Shown here piece by piece: positions 25,095-35,010 of a stretch of DNA of 46,329 nucleotides. This DNA is from Arenibacter arenosicollis. GTDB taxonomy: Bacteria > Bacteroidota > Bacteroidia > Flavobacteriales > Flavobacteriaceae. The first letter of the stretch is position 1, and each line of letters starts with the position of its first letter. Location: NCBI RefSeq assembly GCF_014397245.1, contig NZ_JACLHY010000033.1:1-46329 (forward strand), written 5' to 3'. A model generated the notes under the pieces. The model saw only the letters and a program-made list of their open reading frames with translations. It was not told the origin of the DNA and searched no databases. A program made the position numbers and the translations under genes.

Positions 25095-26017
25095 ACTTTT
25101 ATTAATGGAAGATTCTTCTTTTTTAACACTAAATTCATTCCTGTAATTCCCTGTAAACCACCACTGTGTATTGCTAAAATTTTGGTTCCCGGTTTAAAAT
25201 AATCATTCTTTACCAAATCTAAAATACCAAATAATAATTTTCCTGTATAAACAGGATCTGTTGGTACATTGGTCTTTTCCTTAAAATAATTAATAAATGT
25301 TATAAGCTCTTCTGAAACCTTTGCATACCCCCCAAAATGATAATCGGAATTGATTTCCCAGTTTTCTTTGGCCGTAAAATTACAAATATCTTTTTTTAGA
25401 AAATCACCTTTTAAGGATGGAAACCCTATAATTCTCTGATAATTAAGTGAAGAATTGATAATTCCGGCCAAGGTACCACCTGTACCAACACTAGAACATA
25501 TGACGTTAAAACCCTTATCTTCCGGAGTCAATATTTCCTCACAACCTTTAACGGCCAACAAATTTGTACCCCCTTCGGGGATCAAATAATACTGACCAAA
25601 TTCCCTTTCCAACACCTCTAAAAAGGACCTATCCGCCCTTTCCCTATAGGCCGTTCTTGAAACAAATTTAAAATTCATCCCATGCTCATGGGCCTGGGCC
25701 AGAGTAGGGTTATGCATCCAATTCCGACTGAGCTCTTCACCCCTAATTACCCCAATGGTTCTTATCCCGTTTAATTTTCCGGCATAGGCCGTAGCAGCAA
25801 TATGATTGGAATAAGCACCTCCGAAGGTAAGAATGGTGTCCAAGCCCTTTTGTTTTGCTTCCAATATATTGTACTTAAGTTTTCGGTACTTATTGCCAGA
25901 GATGAACGGATGAATCAGGTCTTCTCTTTTCACTGATAGAGCGACTTGTTTTTCAATTAAAATAGAAAGATCTACTTTTTGATTTATTCCCTGCACGTTG
26001 AAGGCTTTTCGCCCCAA
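25091..26017 (-). CDS. PLP-dependent enzyme, ACC deaminase / D-cysteine desulfhydrase family
   Basis: A 308-aa fold-type II PLP enzyme. The family segment KREDLIHPFISGNKYRKL carries the likely PLP lysine (NKYRK), FGGAYSNHI binds the cofactor phosphate region, and VICSSVGTGGTLAGI is the glycine loop. Family members deaminate 1-aminocyclopropane-1-carboxylate or desulfurate D-cysteine; the sequence alone does not decide, and many Bacteroidota copies are only general D-cysteine desulfhydrase-like enzymes. There is no ATG: the frame opens with TTG at 26017, and GTG at 25996 is a plausible alternative that shortens the overlap with the upstream gene. It overlaps the downstream hydrolase gene by 4 nt. 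Confidence 0.83.
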   Translation of the reverse strand: MGRKAFNVQGINQKVDLSILIEKQVALSVKREDLIHPFISGNKYRKLKYNILEAKQKGLDTILTFGGAYSNHIAATAYAGKLNGIRTIGVIRGEELSRNWMHNPTLAQAHEHGMNFKFVSRTAYRERADRSFLEVLEREFGQYYLIPEGGTNLLAVKGCEEILTPEDKGFNVICSSVGTGGTLAGIINSSLNYQRIIGFPSLKGDFLKKDICNFTAKENWEINSDYHFGGYAKVSEELITFINYFKEKTNVPTDPVYTGKLLFGILDLVKNDYFKPGTKILAIHSGGLQGITGMNLVLKKKNLPLIKV

Positions 26018-26337
26018 AGATATTTAATAAAGCTATACGGCCTTCTTTCTTGTAGATAATATAAATTGGATTCATTATCATAAGCCTCACGTTCAAAGCT
26101 TATATTTTGGTATGCTTTATAGGCGTCAAAATAAATTAGAAACCGAATAAGACCCTCCAATAAATACAAGAAATAAAAAGGGACTATTAATAATTCCTGC
26201 TGCTGTCTTAAATGTATTCTTTCGTGATTAAGCAGCGTAGCATCCTTTTTTAAAGAAGAGTTCTTTAAAATAATGAAGGGCCAGAGAGACAGTCCAACGT
26301 AGTTCTTATAAAACAAATGTTTAAATACTACTATCAT
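25984..26337 (-). CDS. Small HExxH protein resembling an M56 peptidase core
   Basis: A 117-aa protein with HERIH at His38-His42, followed by a hydrophobic helix (about 49-70) and SFEREAYDNE near 80-88. This is the arrangement of a gluzincin such as M56 (BlaR1-type), where HExxH is followed by a downstream acidic ligand. It lacks any sensor or transmembrane cluster, so it is a minimal version. Catalytic activity is inference. It is the first gene of the minus-strand operon leading to hemL and overlaps the start of the PLP enzyme gene by 13-34 nt depending on the start used there. Confidence 0.65.
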   Translation of the reverse strand: MIVVFKHLFYKNYVGLSLWPFIILKNSSLKKDATLLNHERIHLRQQQELLIVPFYFLYLLEGLIRFLIYFDAYKAYQNISFEREAYDNESNLYYLQERRPYSFIKYLWGEKPSTCRE

Positions 26338-26362
26338 TTACTAGGCTAAATAACGCGCTTAC

Positions 26363-26370
26363 CAAATATA
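26363..26370 (-). promoter_or_regulatory. -7 box upstream of the HExxH / hemL operon
   Basis: On the minus strand the segment reads TATATTTG, a full match to TAnnTTTG, 25 nt before the first gene's ATG. The upstream TTTG is at a shorter than usual distance, so only the -7 part is reported. Confidence 0.45.
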
Positions 26371-26428
26371 AGAGGGTATTATCAAAAAAATTTTCCATAA
26401 TCGGCTTACTACGAACAAAATAGGTTAA

Positions 26429-26686
<258 letters not shown>

Positions 26687-26754
26687 GGTCTTCGGCATGA
26701 TTTTTGCGAATATTTAAGTGGAATATCATGAGTACTAATTCAAATAAAATAGCT

Positions 26755-27315
26755 ATGAAAAAAATTAGATTTTTAGTCGTTCCGATCTTGGTGCTGCTTT
26801 TCGCAAGTTCCTGCACTTCGGTACGCGTATTATCAGATTATGATAAAGAAGCAAATTTTAATTCATTTAAAACCTATGCTTTTTACAAGACTGGTATAGA
26901 CAAGGCCCAAATATCGGATTTGGATAAAAAGAGAATATTACATGCCATAGATGATGAGATGAGCTCTCGAGGTTTTGTGAAATCCGAAAATCCTGATATT
27001 TTATTGAGCATATTTACCAAGGAGAAACAACAGGTAGATGTGTACAATAACTATTGGGGCGCTGGCTACTATGGCTGGGGCTGGTCTCCTTTTTACTGGG
27101 GATCTCCCTATTACGGTGGAAACAATGTTAGCACAAGGACCGAAGGCTCTTTGTATATAGACATCATCGACGCCAAAAACAAGGAATTGGTCTGGCAGGG
27201 ACGAGGTATTGGAACCTTGAACAACATTCGAAATATGGAGAAGAAGGAAGCAAGGATAAAAGAGTTTGTTTCTGAAATTTTGGAAGCCTATCCTCCCGGG
27301 ACAGTTGTGAACTAA
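26755..27315 (+). CDS. DUF4136 lipoprotein
   Basis: A 186-aa lipoprotein with signal MKKIRFLVVPILVLLFASSC (Cys20) followed by the DUF4136 region: SVRVLSDYDKEANFNSFKTY at the N-terminus, a Gly/Tyr/Trp-rich segment (YYGWGWSPFYWGSPYYGG, about 108-125), then LYIDIIDAKNKELVWQGRG, the second hallmark. Predicted outer-membrane or periplasmic lipoprotein of unknown role. The frame is open back to 26704, but only the ATG at 26755 places the lipobox at a normal distance. A hairpin terminator follows. Confidence 0.88.
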   Translation: MKKIRFLVVPILVLLFASSCTSVRVLSDYDKEANFNSFKTYAFYKTGIDKAQISDLDKKRILHAIDDEMSSRGFVKSENPDILLSIFTKEKQQVDVYNNYWGAGYYGWGWSPFYWGSPYYGGNNVSTRTEGSLYIDIIDAKNKELVWQGRGIGTLNNIRNMEKKEARIKEFVSEILEAYPPGTVVN

Positions 27316-27396
27316 TAAAATCTCCCTCATCAACACCTTTTGGTCATTAAACAATTAAGTGGCCCTAAAGCAATGTATTGGATTAAATTACCCTTG

Positions 27397-27430
27397 ATTC
27401 CCTTCCCCTTTTTGTGGAAGGGAATTTTTT
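27397..27430 (+). terminator. Intrinsic terminator after the DUF4136 gene
   Basis: A 10-bp stem (ATTCCCTTCC at 27397-27406 with GGAAGGGAAT at 27416-27425) is followed by TTTTTATT. It lies about 80 nt past the stop. Confidence 0.75.
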
Positions 27431-27538
27431 ATTGGTAGTTACTTAAAACTAAGCGAGTATGGTTAAAAACCAACAACTTTAGCCACTTTCCAACGCTACC
27501 GAGCAAGATAAATACCCACACAATAATATAACATCTTC

Positions 27539-27570
27539 CTTGGGGGACATGAGGGCATTTTGTACCTTTA
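27539..27570 (+). promoter_or_regulatory. Likely promoter of the aromatic amino acid hydroxylase gene
   Basis: TTG at 27539-27541, a 21-nt spacer and TACCTTTA at 27563-27570 (one mismatch to TAnnTTTG) lie just before the start at 27591. The overlap with the longer possible frame supports the internal ATG. Confidence 0.45.
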
Positions 27571-27590
27571 AGAGGATTAAAACCCATTGT

Positions 27591-29342
27591 ATGTCCTACG
27601 AAAGCAACTACATACTGGATAAGCTTCCCAAGCATTTGAAGCAGTATATAAAACCTCAAGATTATGAGGATTACTCGCCGATCGATCAGGCGGTGTGGCG
27701 ATATGTAATGCGCAAAAATGTGGATTATTTAAGCAAGGTTGCCCATAAAAGTTATCTGGAGGGATTAAAAAAAACGGGCATTTCCATAGATCATATTCCC
27801 AATATGTATGGCATGAACCGAATTTTGAAGGAAATAGGGTGGGCTGCCGTAGCTGTAGACGGCTTTATTCCCCCATCGGCCTTTATGGAATTCCAGGCCT
27901 ACAATGTCTTGGTCATAGCATCGGACATACGACAATTGGAACATATTGAATATACCCCTGCACCAGATATAATACATGAAGGGGCCGGCCACGCTCCCAT
28001 CATAGCCAATCCCGAATACGCGGAATACCTACGGCGGTTTGGGGAAATTGGATCCAAAGCCATTTCCAGTGCCAAGGATTATGAACTTTATGAAGCCGTA
28101 AGACATTTGTCCATTATAAAGGAAGCCGAAGGCACCCCGCAAGCTGATATAGATAAGGCCCGAAAGAAAATTGAGGACTTACAGGAGAACATGGGGGAGC
28201 CCAGTGAAATAGCACTTATAAGGAACCTTCATTGGTGGACCGTTGAATATGGCCTAATCGGCACTCTGGACGAACCTAAAATATACGGGGCAGGCCTACT
28301 TTCTTCCATTGGGGAAAGTGCTTGGTGCATGACGGACAAGGTTAAAAAAATACCCTATTCCATTGAAGCAGCACATACTTCCTTTGATATTACACAGCCA
28401 CAGCCACAACTGTTTGTTACTCGGGATTTTGCCTACCTCAACCAAGTTTTGGAGGAGTTTGCCAATACCATGTCCCTTAGAAAGGGCGGATTAAGTGGAT
28501 TGGAGAAACTTATAAACTCTAAAGAATTGGGGACCGTGGAACTAAGTACCGGCCTACAAATATCCGGTAATTTTGATAGTGTCATTTCCCATGAAGGAAA
28601 ACCGGTCTATCTACAGACCATTGGAAATACGGCGCTTGCCTATCGAGAAAAGGAATTGATCGGACATGGAATTATACAGCACCCCAATGGCTTTGGATCG
28701 CCAATAGGAAAATTAAAGGGCATAAATCTAGCCATTGAGGATATGAGCCCCCGTGACCTGAAAGCCTATAATATTTATGAAGGTGAATTTGTGTCCCTTG
28801 AATTTATCGGCGACATAAAAGTTTCCGGGGAAATTATTACAGGTACTAGAAACCTAAAAGGGGAAATAATACTGATCACACTGGCCAATTGCACGGTTAC
28901 CCATAATGAAAAAATACTCTTTCATCCCAATATGGGATTATACCATATGGCGGTTGGAGAAAATATCGTTTCCGTTTTCAATGGTCCTGCGGATTTAAAA
29001 AGTTTTGATTTGGTGACCCATAAGGTTACGGATACCACTATAAAATCGGCCAAAACTCAAAAAAGAAAACAATTAGAGCAGTTGTACAAGCAAGTAAGGG
29101 AATTTAGGGAAGGTAAAAATGTTACTATTTCCAGAAACAAGGTTTTTCATGAAATAAAAGCCAATCACCCAAAAGATTGGTTACTTGCTGTTGAACTTTA
29201 CGAATTGGCAAAAAACAATGGAGATGAACATTTTGCCAAAGACTTAAAATCATACCTGGAAACCCTTAAACAACATAAACCGCAATTAGGTCATCTTATA
29301 GACGACGGCCTAGGTTTGGTAGATAAAAGCTTGGTAATATAG
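27591..29342 (+). CDS. Biopterin-dependent aromatic amino acid hydroxylase, long form
   Basis: Hydroxylates an aromatic amino acid (most likely phenylalanine to tyrosine) with O2, non-heme iron and a pterin. The iron site is visible: HEGAGHAP with His129 and His134, and Glu219 in LHWWTVEYGL. An insert of about 40 residues, rich in charged helix, separates the two parts of the catalytic core. At 583 aa the protein is about twice the size of typical bacterial enzymes (around 260-300): a C-terminal half of some 250 residues (from about 330) of beta-rich character is of unknown function but is known from other Bacteroidota. I start at the ATG at 27591; a TTG at 27540 would add 17 residues over the promoter. 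A CE15 esterase gene follows 61 bp later. Confidence 0.9.
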   Translation: MSYESNYILDKLPKHLKQYIKPQDYEDYSPIDQAVWRYVMRKNVDYLSKVAHKSYLEGLKKTGISIDHIPNMYGMNRILKEIGWAAVAVDGFIPPSAFMEFQAYNVLVIASDIRQLEHIEYTPAPDIIHEGAGHAPIIANPEYAEYLRRFGEIGSKAISSAKDYELYEAVRHLSIIKEAEGTPQADIDKARKKIEDLQENMGEPSEIALIRNLHWWTVEYGLIGTLDEPKIYGAGLLSSIGESAWCMTDKVKKIPYSIEAAHTSFDITQPQPQLFVTRDFAYLNQVLEEFANTMSLRKGGLSGLEKLINSKELGTVELSTGLQISGNFDSVISHEGKPVYLQTIGNTALAYREKELIGHGIIQHPNGFGSPIGKLKGINLAIEDMSPRDLKAYNIYEGEFVSLEFIGDIKVSGEIITGTRNLKGEIILITLANCTVTHNEKILFHPNMGLYHMAVGENIVSVFNGPADLKSFDLVTHKVTDTTIKSAKTQKRKQLEQLYKQVREFREGKNVTISRNKVFHEIKANHPKDWLLAVELYELAKNNGDEHFAKDLKSYLETLKQHKPQLGHLIDDGLGLVDKSLVI

Positions 29343-29403
29343 CCTTCATCATATTTTCAAATGGATTCCCTATATTTATGGCACTACCTTTAATAGACCT
29401 GAA

Positions 29404-30669
29404 ATGAAATTATTTACTTATTACGTTTTTTCTTTTTTAATGCTATCTATGTCCATTGTAACATCCCAAACCATTTATGACGAAAGTAAGGTCCCCACTT
29501 TTGAAGTGCCTGATCCCTTGGTGACCTTTGGTGGTGAAAAAATAAACTCCGTTCGGAAATGGGAAAAAGTAAGAAGACCAGAGCTGCTTAAATTTTTTGA
29601 AAACAACGTATACGGAAAGCTACCCAAAGCCCTAAAGATAGATTCTTATACCATTTTGGAACAGGACAACAATGCGCTCAATGGAAAAGCCAAACGCAAA
29701 CAGGTTCAACTCACTTTTAAGAATAACGACAAAATATTGAGTTTTACCATTTTACTCTATCTTCCAAAGAATTTGGACAAAGCACCAGTATTTTTGGGAT
29801 ATAATTTTTATGGAAACCATACCATTACAGAGGACAAAGCGGTCTTAATCTCAACAGCCTGGGCCAATAATAATGAGGACTTTGGCATTGAAAACCATAC
29901 ATTAATCGAGGAATCCCGAGGCAAAAGAACGCATCGCTGGGCCGTGGAAAAAATATTGGATGCCGGTTATGGATTGGCAACTATTTATTACGGTGAGGTT
30001 GACCCGGATAAAAATGATTTTTCAGACGGAGTCCATAATCTATTGTATCAACAAACCCAAAGGCAACCAAAACCGGACGAATGGGGCAGTATTGCGGCAT
30101 GGAGTTGGGGTATGGTGAGGGCTCTGGATTATTTTGAAAAAGATCCTGAAATTGACGCCACAAAGGTCATATCTTTTGGCCATTCACGTTTGGGAAAGAC
30201 ATCTCTATGGGCAGGGGCCACCGATGTAAGATTCGCCGGGGTAATTTCAAACAACTCCGGATGTGGGGGTGCCGCCCTTTCCAAGCGTAAATTTGGTGAA
30301 ACCGTAGGCCGCATCAATACTAGTTTCCCGCATTGGTTTTGCGACAATTTCGATCAGTACAGCGATAATGAAGAAGCCTTACCGGTAGATCAGCACCAAT
30401 TATTGGCCCTTATTGCGCCAAGACCACTTTATGTAGCTAGTGCCCAAGAGGATGAATGGGCCGACCCCAAGGGCGAGTTCCTTTCTTCTTATTACGCATC
30501 TTCTGTTTATGAACTATACGGCAAGAAAGGTATAGGCACCATGGAAATGCCCAAGGTAAACGAACCCATCCAAAACACTGTAGCCTATCACATTAGAACT
30601 GGCAAACATGATGTTACTGATTACGATTGGGAAAATTATATTAAATGGGCAAATGCCTTTGTGAAATAG
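29404..30669 (+). CDS. CE15 family glucuronoyl esterase-like protein
   Basis: A 421-aa secreted alpha/beta hydrolase with a Sec signal peptide (MKLFTYYVFSFLMLSMSIVT, before SQ). It shows the bacterial CE15 pattern: FFENNVYGKLP near the N-terminus, GYNFYGNHT, the nucleophile motif GHSRLGK with Ser261, and the C-terminal histidine in YHIRTGKHDVTDYDW. CE15 enzymes hydrolyse ester bonds between 4-O-methyl-glucuronic acid of xylan and lignin alcohols, or related uronate esters. A plant or algal polysaccharide role is plausible, but no other carbohydrate-active genes surround it. A TACCTTTA box at 29385-29392 could be its own promoter. It converges on the DUF4230 gene. Confidence 0.85.
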   Translation: MKLFTYYVFSFLMLSMSIVTSQTIYDESKVPTFEVPDPLVTFGGEKINSVRKWEKVRRPELLKFFENNVYGKLPKALKIDSYTILEQDNNALNGKAKRKQVQLTFKNNDKILSFTILLYLPKNLDKAPVFLGYNFYGNHTITEDKAVLISTAWANNNEDFGIENHTLIEESRGKRTHRWAVEKILDAGYGLATIYYGEVDPDKNDFSDGVHNLLYQQTQRQPKPDEWGSIAAWSWGMVRALDYFEKDPEIDATKVISFGHSRLGKTSLWAGATDVRFAGVISNNSGCGGAALSKRKFGETVGRINTSFPHWFCDNFDQYSDNEEALPVDQHQLLALIAPRPLYVASAQEDEWADPKGEFLSSYYASSVYELYGKKGIGTMEMPKVNEPIQNTVAYHIRTGKHDVTDYDWENYIKWANAFVK

Positions 30670-30697
30670 TGGAAGATTTAGGCTAATCCAGAGACAT

Positions 30698-31309
30698 TTA
30701 ATCCAACAACCTTAGCTCATCTAAATTTTCGATGTTCCTATCCCCATACACCAGTGTCCACCCCATAGAATTGGTAAGCATCAGGAATTTGGAAAGCTCA
30801 CTTAAGAGTCGGTTTTCCGCATTGGATTTTAAAGTGGAGGCTTCTATTTTTTTCAAAAGGGATGCATTAACATTGCGCTTAATTTTGTTGTAGTCTTCAG
30901 CATTGAACTGGTTCAGATAATCCGAAGTAACATCGTAATACTCAAAATCGGGGTTTATCTTAATTTCCGGTGCAGGGATATCAATTATTCGAAGGGTCTT
31001 GGTAGCCTCGTCTATTTCAAATTTTATCAAACTTAAATCGTAACCCACCGTTACCTCAGCATTTACTACTACCAAAGCCTTTTTATGGGCCGTAATCAAT
31101 GGCCCGAACAACTGTTGGGAATCCTTATAATTGTATACTTCCGCAAAGTGCCCCTCAGTAACTATAAGTTTGGAAACATTATTGATCTGCTCTTGAATGA
31201 GCATGGAATTCTCTTTTAAAATGGACTTTTTTTCTTTCTCCTCCGCACAGGAGCGAAAAATCAGTACCGCTGCCAAGGTTAGGATTACTCCGATCAATAT
31301 TTTCTTCAT
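30698..31309 (-). CDS. DUF4230 protein
   Basis: A 203-aa protein with an N-terminal hydrophobic helix ending in a cysteine (MKKILIGVILTLAAVLIFRS, then Cys21), followed by the DUF4230 domain: NNVSKLIVTEGHFAEVYNYKD, then AEVTVGYDLSLIKFEID and ITDIPAPEI-like IIDIPAPEIKIN. DUF4230 proteins are membrane-anchored and of unknown function, widespread in Bacteroidota and Firmicutes. It is the last gene of the alaS operon, starting 3 nt after the GSCFA gene ends, so it is probably cotranslated with it. Confidence 0.85.
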   Translation of the reverse strand: MKKILIGVILTLAAVLIFRSCAEEKEKKSILKENSMLIQEQINNVSKLIVTEGHFAEVYNYKDSQQLFGPLITAHKKALVVVNAEVTVGYDLSLIKFEIDEATKTLRIIDIPAPEIKINPDFEYYDVTSDYLNQFNAEDYNKIKRNVNASLLKKIEASTLKSNAENRLLSELSKFLMLTNSMGWTLVYGDRNIENLDELRLLD

Positions 31310-31312
31310 GCA

Positions 31313-32260
31313 CTAAAATTTCATAAAAGGATACTCCTTTTGAAGGTACGTAATTTTTTGATCAAGTGACTTAAGGAATTCATGGTGCTTTAGCGATTCA
31401 GGATTAAATGGTCTATGGTTTAAACCATTCTGAACGGCTACCACCTTATCCATAACAGCCATTGATTCTTTAGCAATCCATACAGAGGTAAATTTTTCCC
31501 AGATATAATCTATGGCCAATTGATTGGGATGCACCATATCCGTATCATAAAAACGATAGTCGCGCAATTCATCCATCATGATTTCATAAGCCGGAAAATA
31601 GGCCACCTCAGGTGATTTTTCCAGCACATTATGGACAGCGGTAATTAAGTTGGCCTTACTGCGCTGATTTTCCAAAAATCCGTCCTTTAAATGTCGAACA
31701 GGGGAAATGGTCAAAATAACTTTCACTTCTGGAGACCTCTTTTTTAATAACGATATAGTCTCCAAAAGTGAAGCCACTATCGATACCGGATCCAATAGTA
31801 CTTTATTAAAGTTACTTTGGGGCAATTTATGGCAATTGGCAACAATACTGTTGGTAGATTTGTACTCGTAGGCCCAGGCCGTTCCCAAGGTAATTACTAC
31901 ATGGGTAAGCCCATGTAGCCAATTATCCGTCTTTTTGGTGGCGTTTTCAATAGCCTCCAAAGTCTCTTTTTTTGAAGATCGTCCCAAATCGGAATGAACA
32001 TCCAAGCACTGCCATTGGTCACTTGATGATACCATGTGATCATCCAAAAACCCTTGGCCGGACACCACCTTCTTGGTAAAATTTTGAATTGCCATGGATT
32101 GATAAAGTATTCCAACCGGATTTACAAGCGACTGAAACTTGTAATACCCAAATTTATCCCCAATGTTTTCCGCAAAACAAGACCCCAATAATAGCAATCG
32201 ACTATCGTAGTCTATGCAATCACTGGCTCGCGATATGGATATTTGGGTTTGTAATTTCAT
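31313..32260 (-). CDS. GSCFA-domain protein
   Basis: A 315-aa protein named by its motif LLLLGSCFAENIG near residue 25. GSCFA proteins resemble SGNH-type esterases: the serine of GSC, an Asn-rich middle (THVVITLGTAWAYE), and the DMVHPNQLAIDYIWEKF motif near 240 that would supply Asp and His. The natural substrate is not known. It lies between alaS (30 nt upstream) and DUF4230 (3 nt downstream) on the minus strand. No signal peptide is evident, so it is probably cytoplasmic. Confidence 0.88.
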   Translation of the reverse strand: MKLQTQISISRASDCIDYDSRLLLLGSCFAENIGDKFGYYKFQSLVNPVGILYQSMAIQNFTKKVVSGQGFLDDHMVSSSDQWQCLDVHSDLGRSSKKETLEAIENATKKTDNWLHGLTHVVITLGTAWAYEYKSTNSIVANCHKLPQSNFNKVLLDPVSIVASLLETISLLKKRSPEVKVILTISPVRHLKDGFLENQRSKANLITAVHNVLEKSPEVAYFPAYEIMMDELRDYRFYDTDMVHPNQLAIDYIWEKFTSVWIAKESMAVMDKVVAVQNGLNHRPFNPESLKHHEFLKSLDQKITYLQKEYPFMKF

Positions 32261-32290
32261 TTTTCATAGTTGACATTAAACCTACAAGGT

Positions 32291-34906
32291 CTACATCAAA
32301 TAACTTTTGGCCTTTTCCAATGCTTCTGGGATTCCGGCTGGATTTTTACCTCCGGCAGTCGCGAAAAAGGGCTGTCCCCCACCACCACCTTGGATATATT
32401 TTCCAAGTTCGCGCACAATGGTACCTGCATTTAATTTTCTATCGTTGGCCAATTCCTTGGAAATATAGCAGGACAAAATTGCCTTCCCATCTTTTTCCGA
32501 TGCAAATAACAAAAATAGGTCCTTCTTATTCTGGCCCAATTCAAATGAGATATCCTTAATTCCGGCGGCATCCAAATCAACTTTTTTGGCCAAATATTGG
32601 ATTCCGTTTACATCCGTAAGTTCATTCAACAATTCACCTTTCAAATTTTTGGCTTTGTCCTTCAACAGGTTTTCCACCTCTTTTTTCAACCTTACATTCT
32701 CCTCCTGCAAGGCCGTTAATGCTTTAACGGGCTCCTGGGGATTGTTTAAAAGCTCTTTTAATTCCAAAAGGGTGTTATTGCTTTCGGAATAAAAGTCCTT
32801 TACTGCATCTGAAGTTATAGCTTCTATTCGGCGGATTCCCGCAGCAACTGCCCCTTCCGACTTAATTTTAAAATGCCAGATATCTGCCGTATTCTGCACA
32901 TGGGTCCCACCGCAAAGTTCTATTGATTGCCCAAAGCGAATTGTTCGTACCGCATCCCCATATTTTTCTCCAAACAGGGCCATAGCTCCTTGCTCCAAAG
33001 CCTTTTCCATAGGCACGTTTCGCTGTTCTTCCAAAGGTAGTCCATTACTTATCCTAGCATTTACAAAACTTTCAATAGCCCTCAGTTCATCTGCACTCAG
33101 TTTGGCAAAATGGGAAAAATCGAATCGCAGGTATTTGGAGTGTACCGCCGAACCTTTTTGTTCCACATGGGTTCCCAAAATTTCACGTAATGCCTGGTGC
33201 AACAAATGGGTAGCTGTATGGTTACATTCCGTTCTTTTACGCTGTTTTGCATCGACCACAGCCTTAAATTTTTCTCCGGTATCCTTTGGTAGGTTTTTTG
33301 CAAAATGGATAATCTCGTTATTTTCTTTTTTGGTATCCAAAACATATACCACATCACCATTAGGGGCTTCCAAATATCCCTTATCCCCTACTTGACCTCC
33401 CCCTTCAGGATAAAATGGGGTAAGGTTGAACACTAATTGATATTGCTCTCCCTCTTTTTTGGAAGTTACTTTTCTATACTTTACTATTTTTACCGTGGTG
33501 TCCAAGACGTCATATCCCACAAATTCCTCTACTTCATCATTGGATAAAATTACCCAATCATCCTTGGAAACTTCCGATGCCGATCGTGACCGATCTTTTT
33601 GCTCTTGCATGGCAATATCGAAACCCTTTTCATCCAATTCATAACCTCTTTCACTTAGAATGAGAGCTGTAAGGTCTATCGGAAATCCGAAAGTATCGTA
33701 AAGTTCAAAAGCCTTTCTACCGTCTATTTTTTTATCCTTGTTTTCTCCAACAATATTATCCAACAATAATAACCCTTGGTCCAGGGTCTTTAAAAAGGAA
33801 TGTTCCTCTTCCTTGACTACATTTTCTATTAACTGACGTTGATCCTTAAGCTCTGGGAAGGATTTTCCCATGGTATCGGAAAGGACCTTCACCAAACGGA
33901 ACATAAAGGGTTCCTTGGTATTTAAAAAGGTAAATCCGTATCGTATGGCCCTCCTCAAAATTCTACGGATTACGTAGCCTGCACCTGTATTACTGGGCAA
34001 TTGTCCGTCCGCAATAGAAAAGGATACTGCCCGTATGTGATCGGCAATTACCCTAATGGCTATATTTATCTCCTCGTCCTTTCCATACTTGGAATTGGTT
34101 ATGGTTTCTATCTCCCTGATAATAGGCGTAAACACGTCTGTATCATAATTGGATTGCACCCCTTGCATTACCATACATAAACGCTCAAAGCCCATACCGG
34201 TATCCACATGCTTGGCAGGCAAGGATTCCAATTGTCCGTTGGCCTTCCTGTTGTACTGCATAAAAACCAAGTTCCATATCTCCACCACTTGGGGATGATC
34301 TTGGTTTACCAAAGAGGCACCTGAAACCTTTGCCTTTTCTTCAGCGGAACGAATATCTACATGTATTTCGGAACAAGGTCCACAGGGCCCTTGGTCTCCC
34401 ATTTCCCAAAAATTATCCTTCTTATTTCCAAAAAGAATTCTATCCTTGGCCACTATTTTACTCCATAGGTCCAATGCTTCAGAATCCTGCTCCAACTGAT
34501 CTGCATCCTTACTTCCCTCAAAAACGGTTACATAAAGGCTATCCTTATCAATTTTGCACACATCGGTTAAAAACTCCCAGGCCCAAGCAATGGCCTCGGC
34601 TTTAAAATAATCACCGAAACTCCAGTTTCCCAACATTTCAAACATGGTGTGGTGATAGGTATCCTTTCCTACTTCTTCCAAGTCGTTGTGCTTGCCGCTT
34701 ACCCTTAGGCATTTTTGGGTATCGGCTACCCGTGTGGACTTTGGAACAGAGTTGCCCAGGAAGAACTCTTTAAACTGATTCATTCCTGCATTGGTAAACA
34801 TCAAAGTTGGATCATCTTTGATCACCATAGGCGCAGATGGAACAATTTTATGGTTTTTTTCCTTAAAAAATTCTAAAAATTTGGCTCTAATTTCTTGGGA
34901 TCTCAT
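32291..34906 (-). CDS. alaS: Alanyl-tRNA synthetase
   Basis: Charges tRNA-Ala and edits Ser/Gly mischarging. The 871-aa protein is full length: class II catalytic core (about 1-250, with [18 protein letters not shown] and [10 protein letters not shown]), tRNA-recognition region, editing domain with [12 protein letters not shown] (Zn-binding His pair, about 565-575) and CGGTHV near 670, and a C-terminal C-Ala domain ([16 protein letters not shown] near the end). It is the first gene of an operon with GSCFA and DUF4230 and is divergently transcribed from the M23 peptidase gene. Confidence 0.97.
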   Translation of the reverse strand: MRSQEIRAKFLEFFKEKNHKIVPSAPMVIKDDPTLMFTNAGMNQFKEFFLGNSVPKSTRVADTQKCLRVSGKHNDLEEVGKDTYHHTMFEMLGNWSFGDYFKAEAIAWAWEFLTDVCKIDKDSLYVTVFEGSKDADQLEQDSEALDLWSKIVAKDRILFGNKKDNFWEMGDQGPCGPCSEIHVDIRSAEEKAKVSGASLVNQDHPQVVEIWNLVFMQYNRKANGQLESLPAKHVDTGMGFERLCMVMQGVQSNYDTDVFTPIIREIETITNSKYGKDEEINIAIRVIADHIRAVSFSIADGQLPSNTGAGYVIRRILRRAIRYGFTFLNTKEPFMFRLVKVLSDTMGKSFPELKDQRQLIENVVKEEEHSFLKTLDQGLLLLDNIVGENKDKKIDGRKAFELYDTFGFPIDLTALILSERGYELDEKGFDIAMQEQKDRSRSASEVSKDDWVILSNDEVEEFVGYDVLDTTVKIVKYRKVTSKKEGEQYQLVFNLTPFYPEGGGQVGDKGYLEAPNGDVVYVLDTKKENNEIIHFAKNLPKDTGEKFKAVVDAKQRKRTECNHTATHLLHQALREILGTHVEQKGSAVHSKYLRFDFSHFAKLSADELRAIESFVNARISNGLPLEEQRNVPMEKALEQGAMALFGEKYGDAVRTIRFGQSIELCGGTHVQNTADIWHFKIKSEGAVAAGIRRIEAITSDAVKDFYSESNNTLLELKELLNNPQEPVKALTALQEENVRLKKEVENLLKDKAKNLKGELLNELTDVNGIQYLAKKVDLDAAGIKDISFELGQNKKDLFLLFASEKDGKAILSCYISKELANDRKLNAGTIVRELGKYIQGGGGGQPFFATAGGKNPAGIPEALEKAKSYLM

Positions 34907-34938
34907 GTAAATTGGTAAGCTTTTTATATATTTAACGG

Positions 34939-34964
34939 TTGGTAGAAAACATTTTGCAACTTTG
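34939..34964 (+). promoter_or_regulatory. Possible promoter of the M23 peptidase operon
   Basis: TTGG near 34939 and CAACTTTG at 34957-34964 resemble the Bacteroidota boxes, but the spacer is only about 15 nt and the first base of the -7 box is wrong. Start codon at 35011. Confidence 0.3.
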
Positions 34965-35010
34965 CAAGTTATCTATAAACACAACCACAAAAATAGAATA
35001 AATTAGATAC

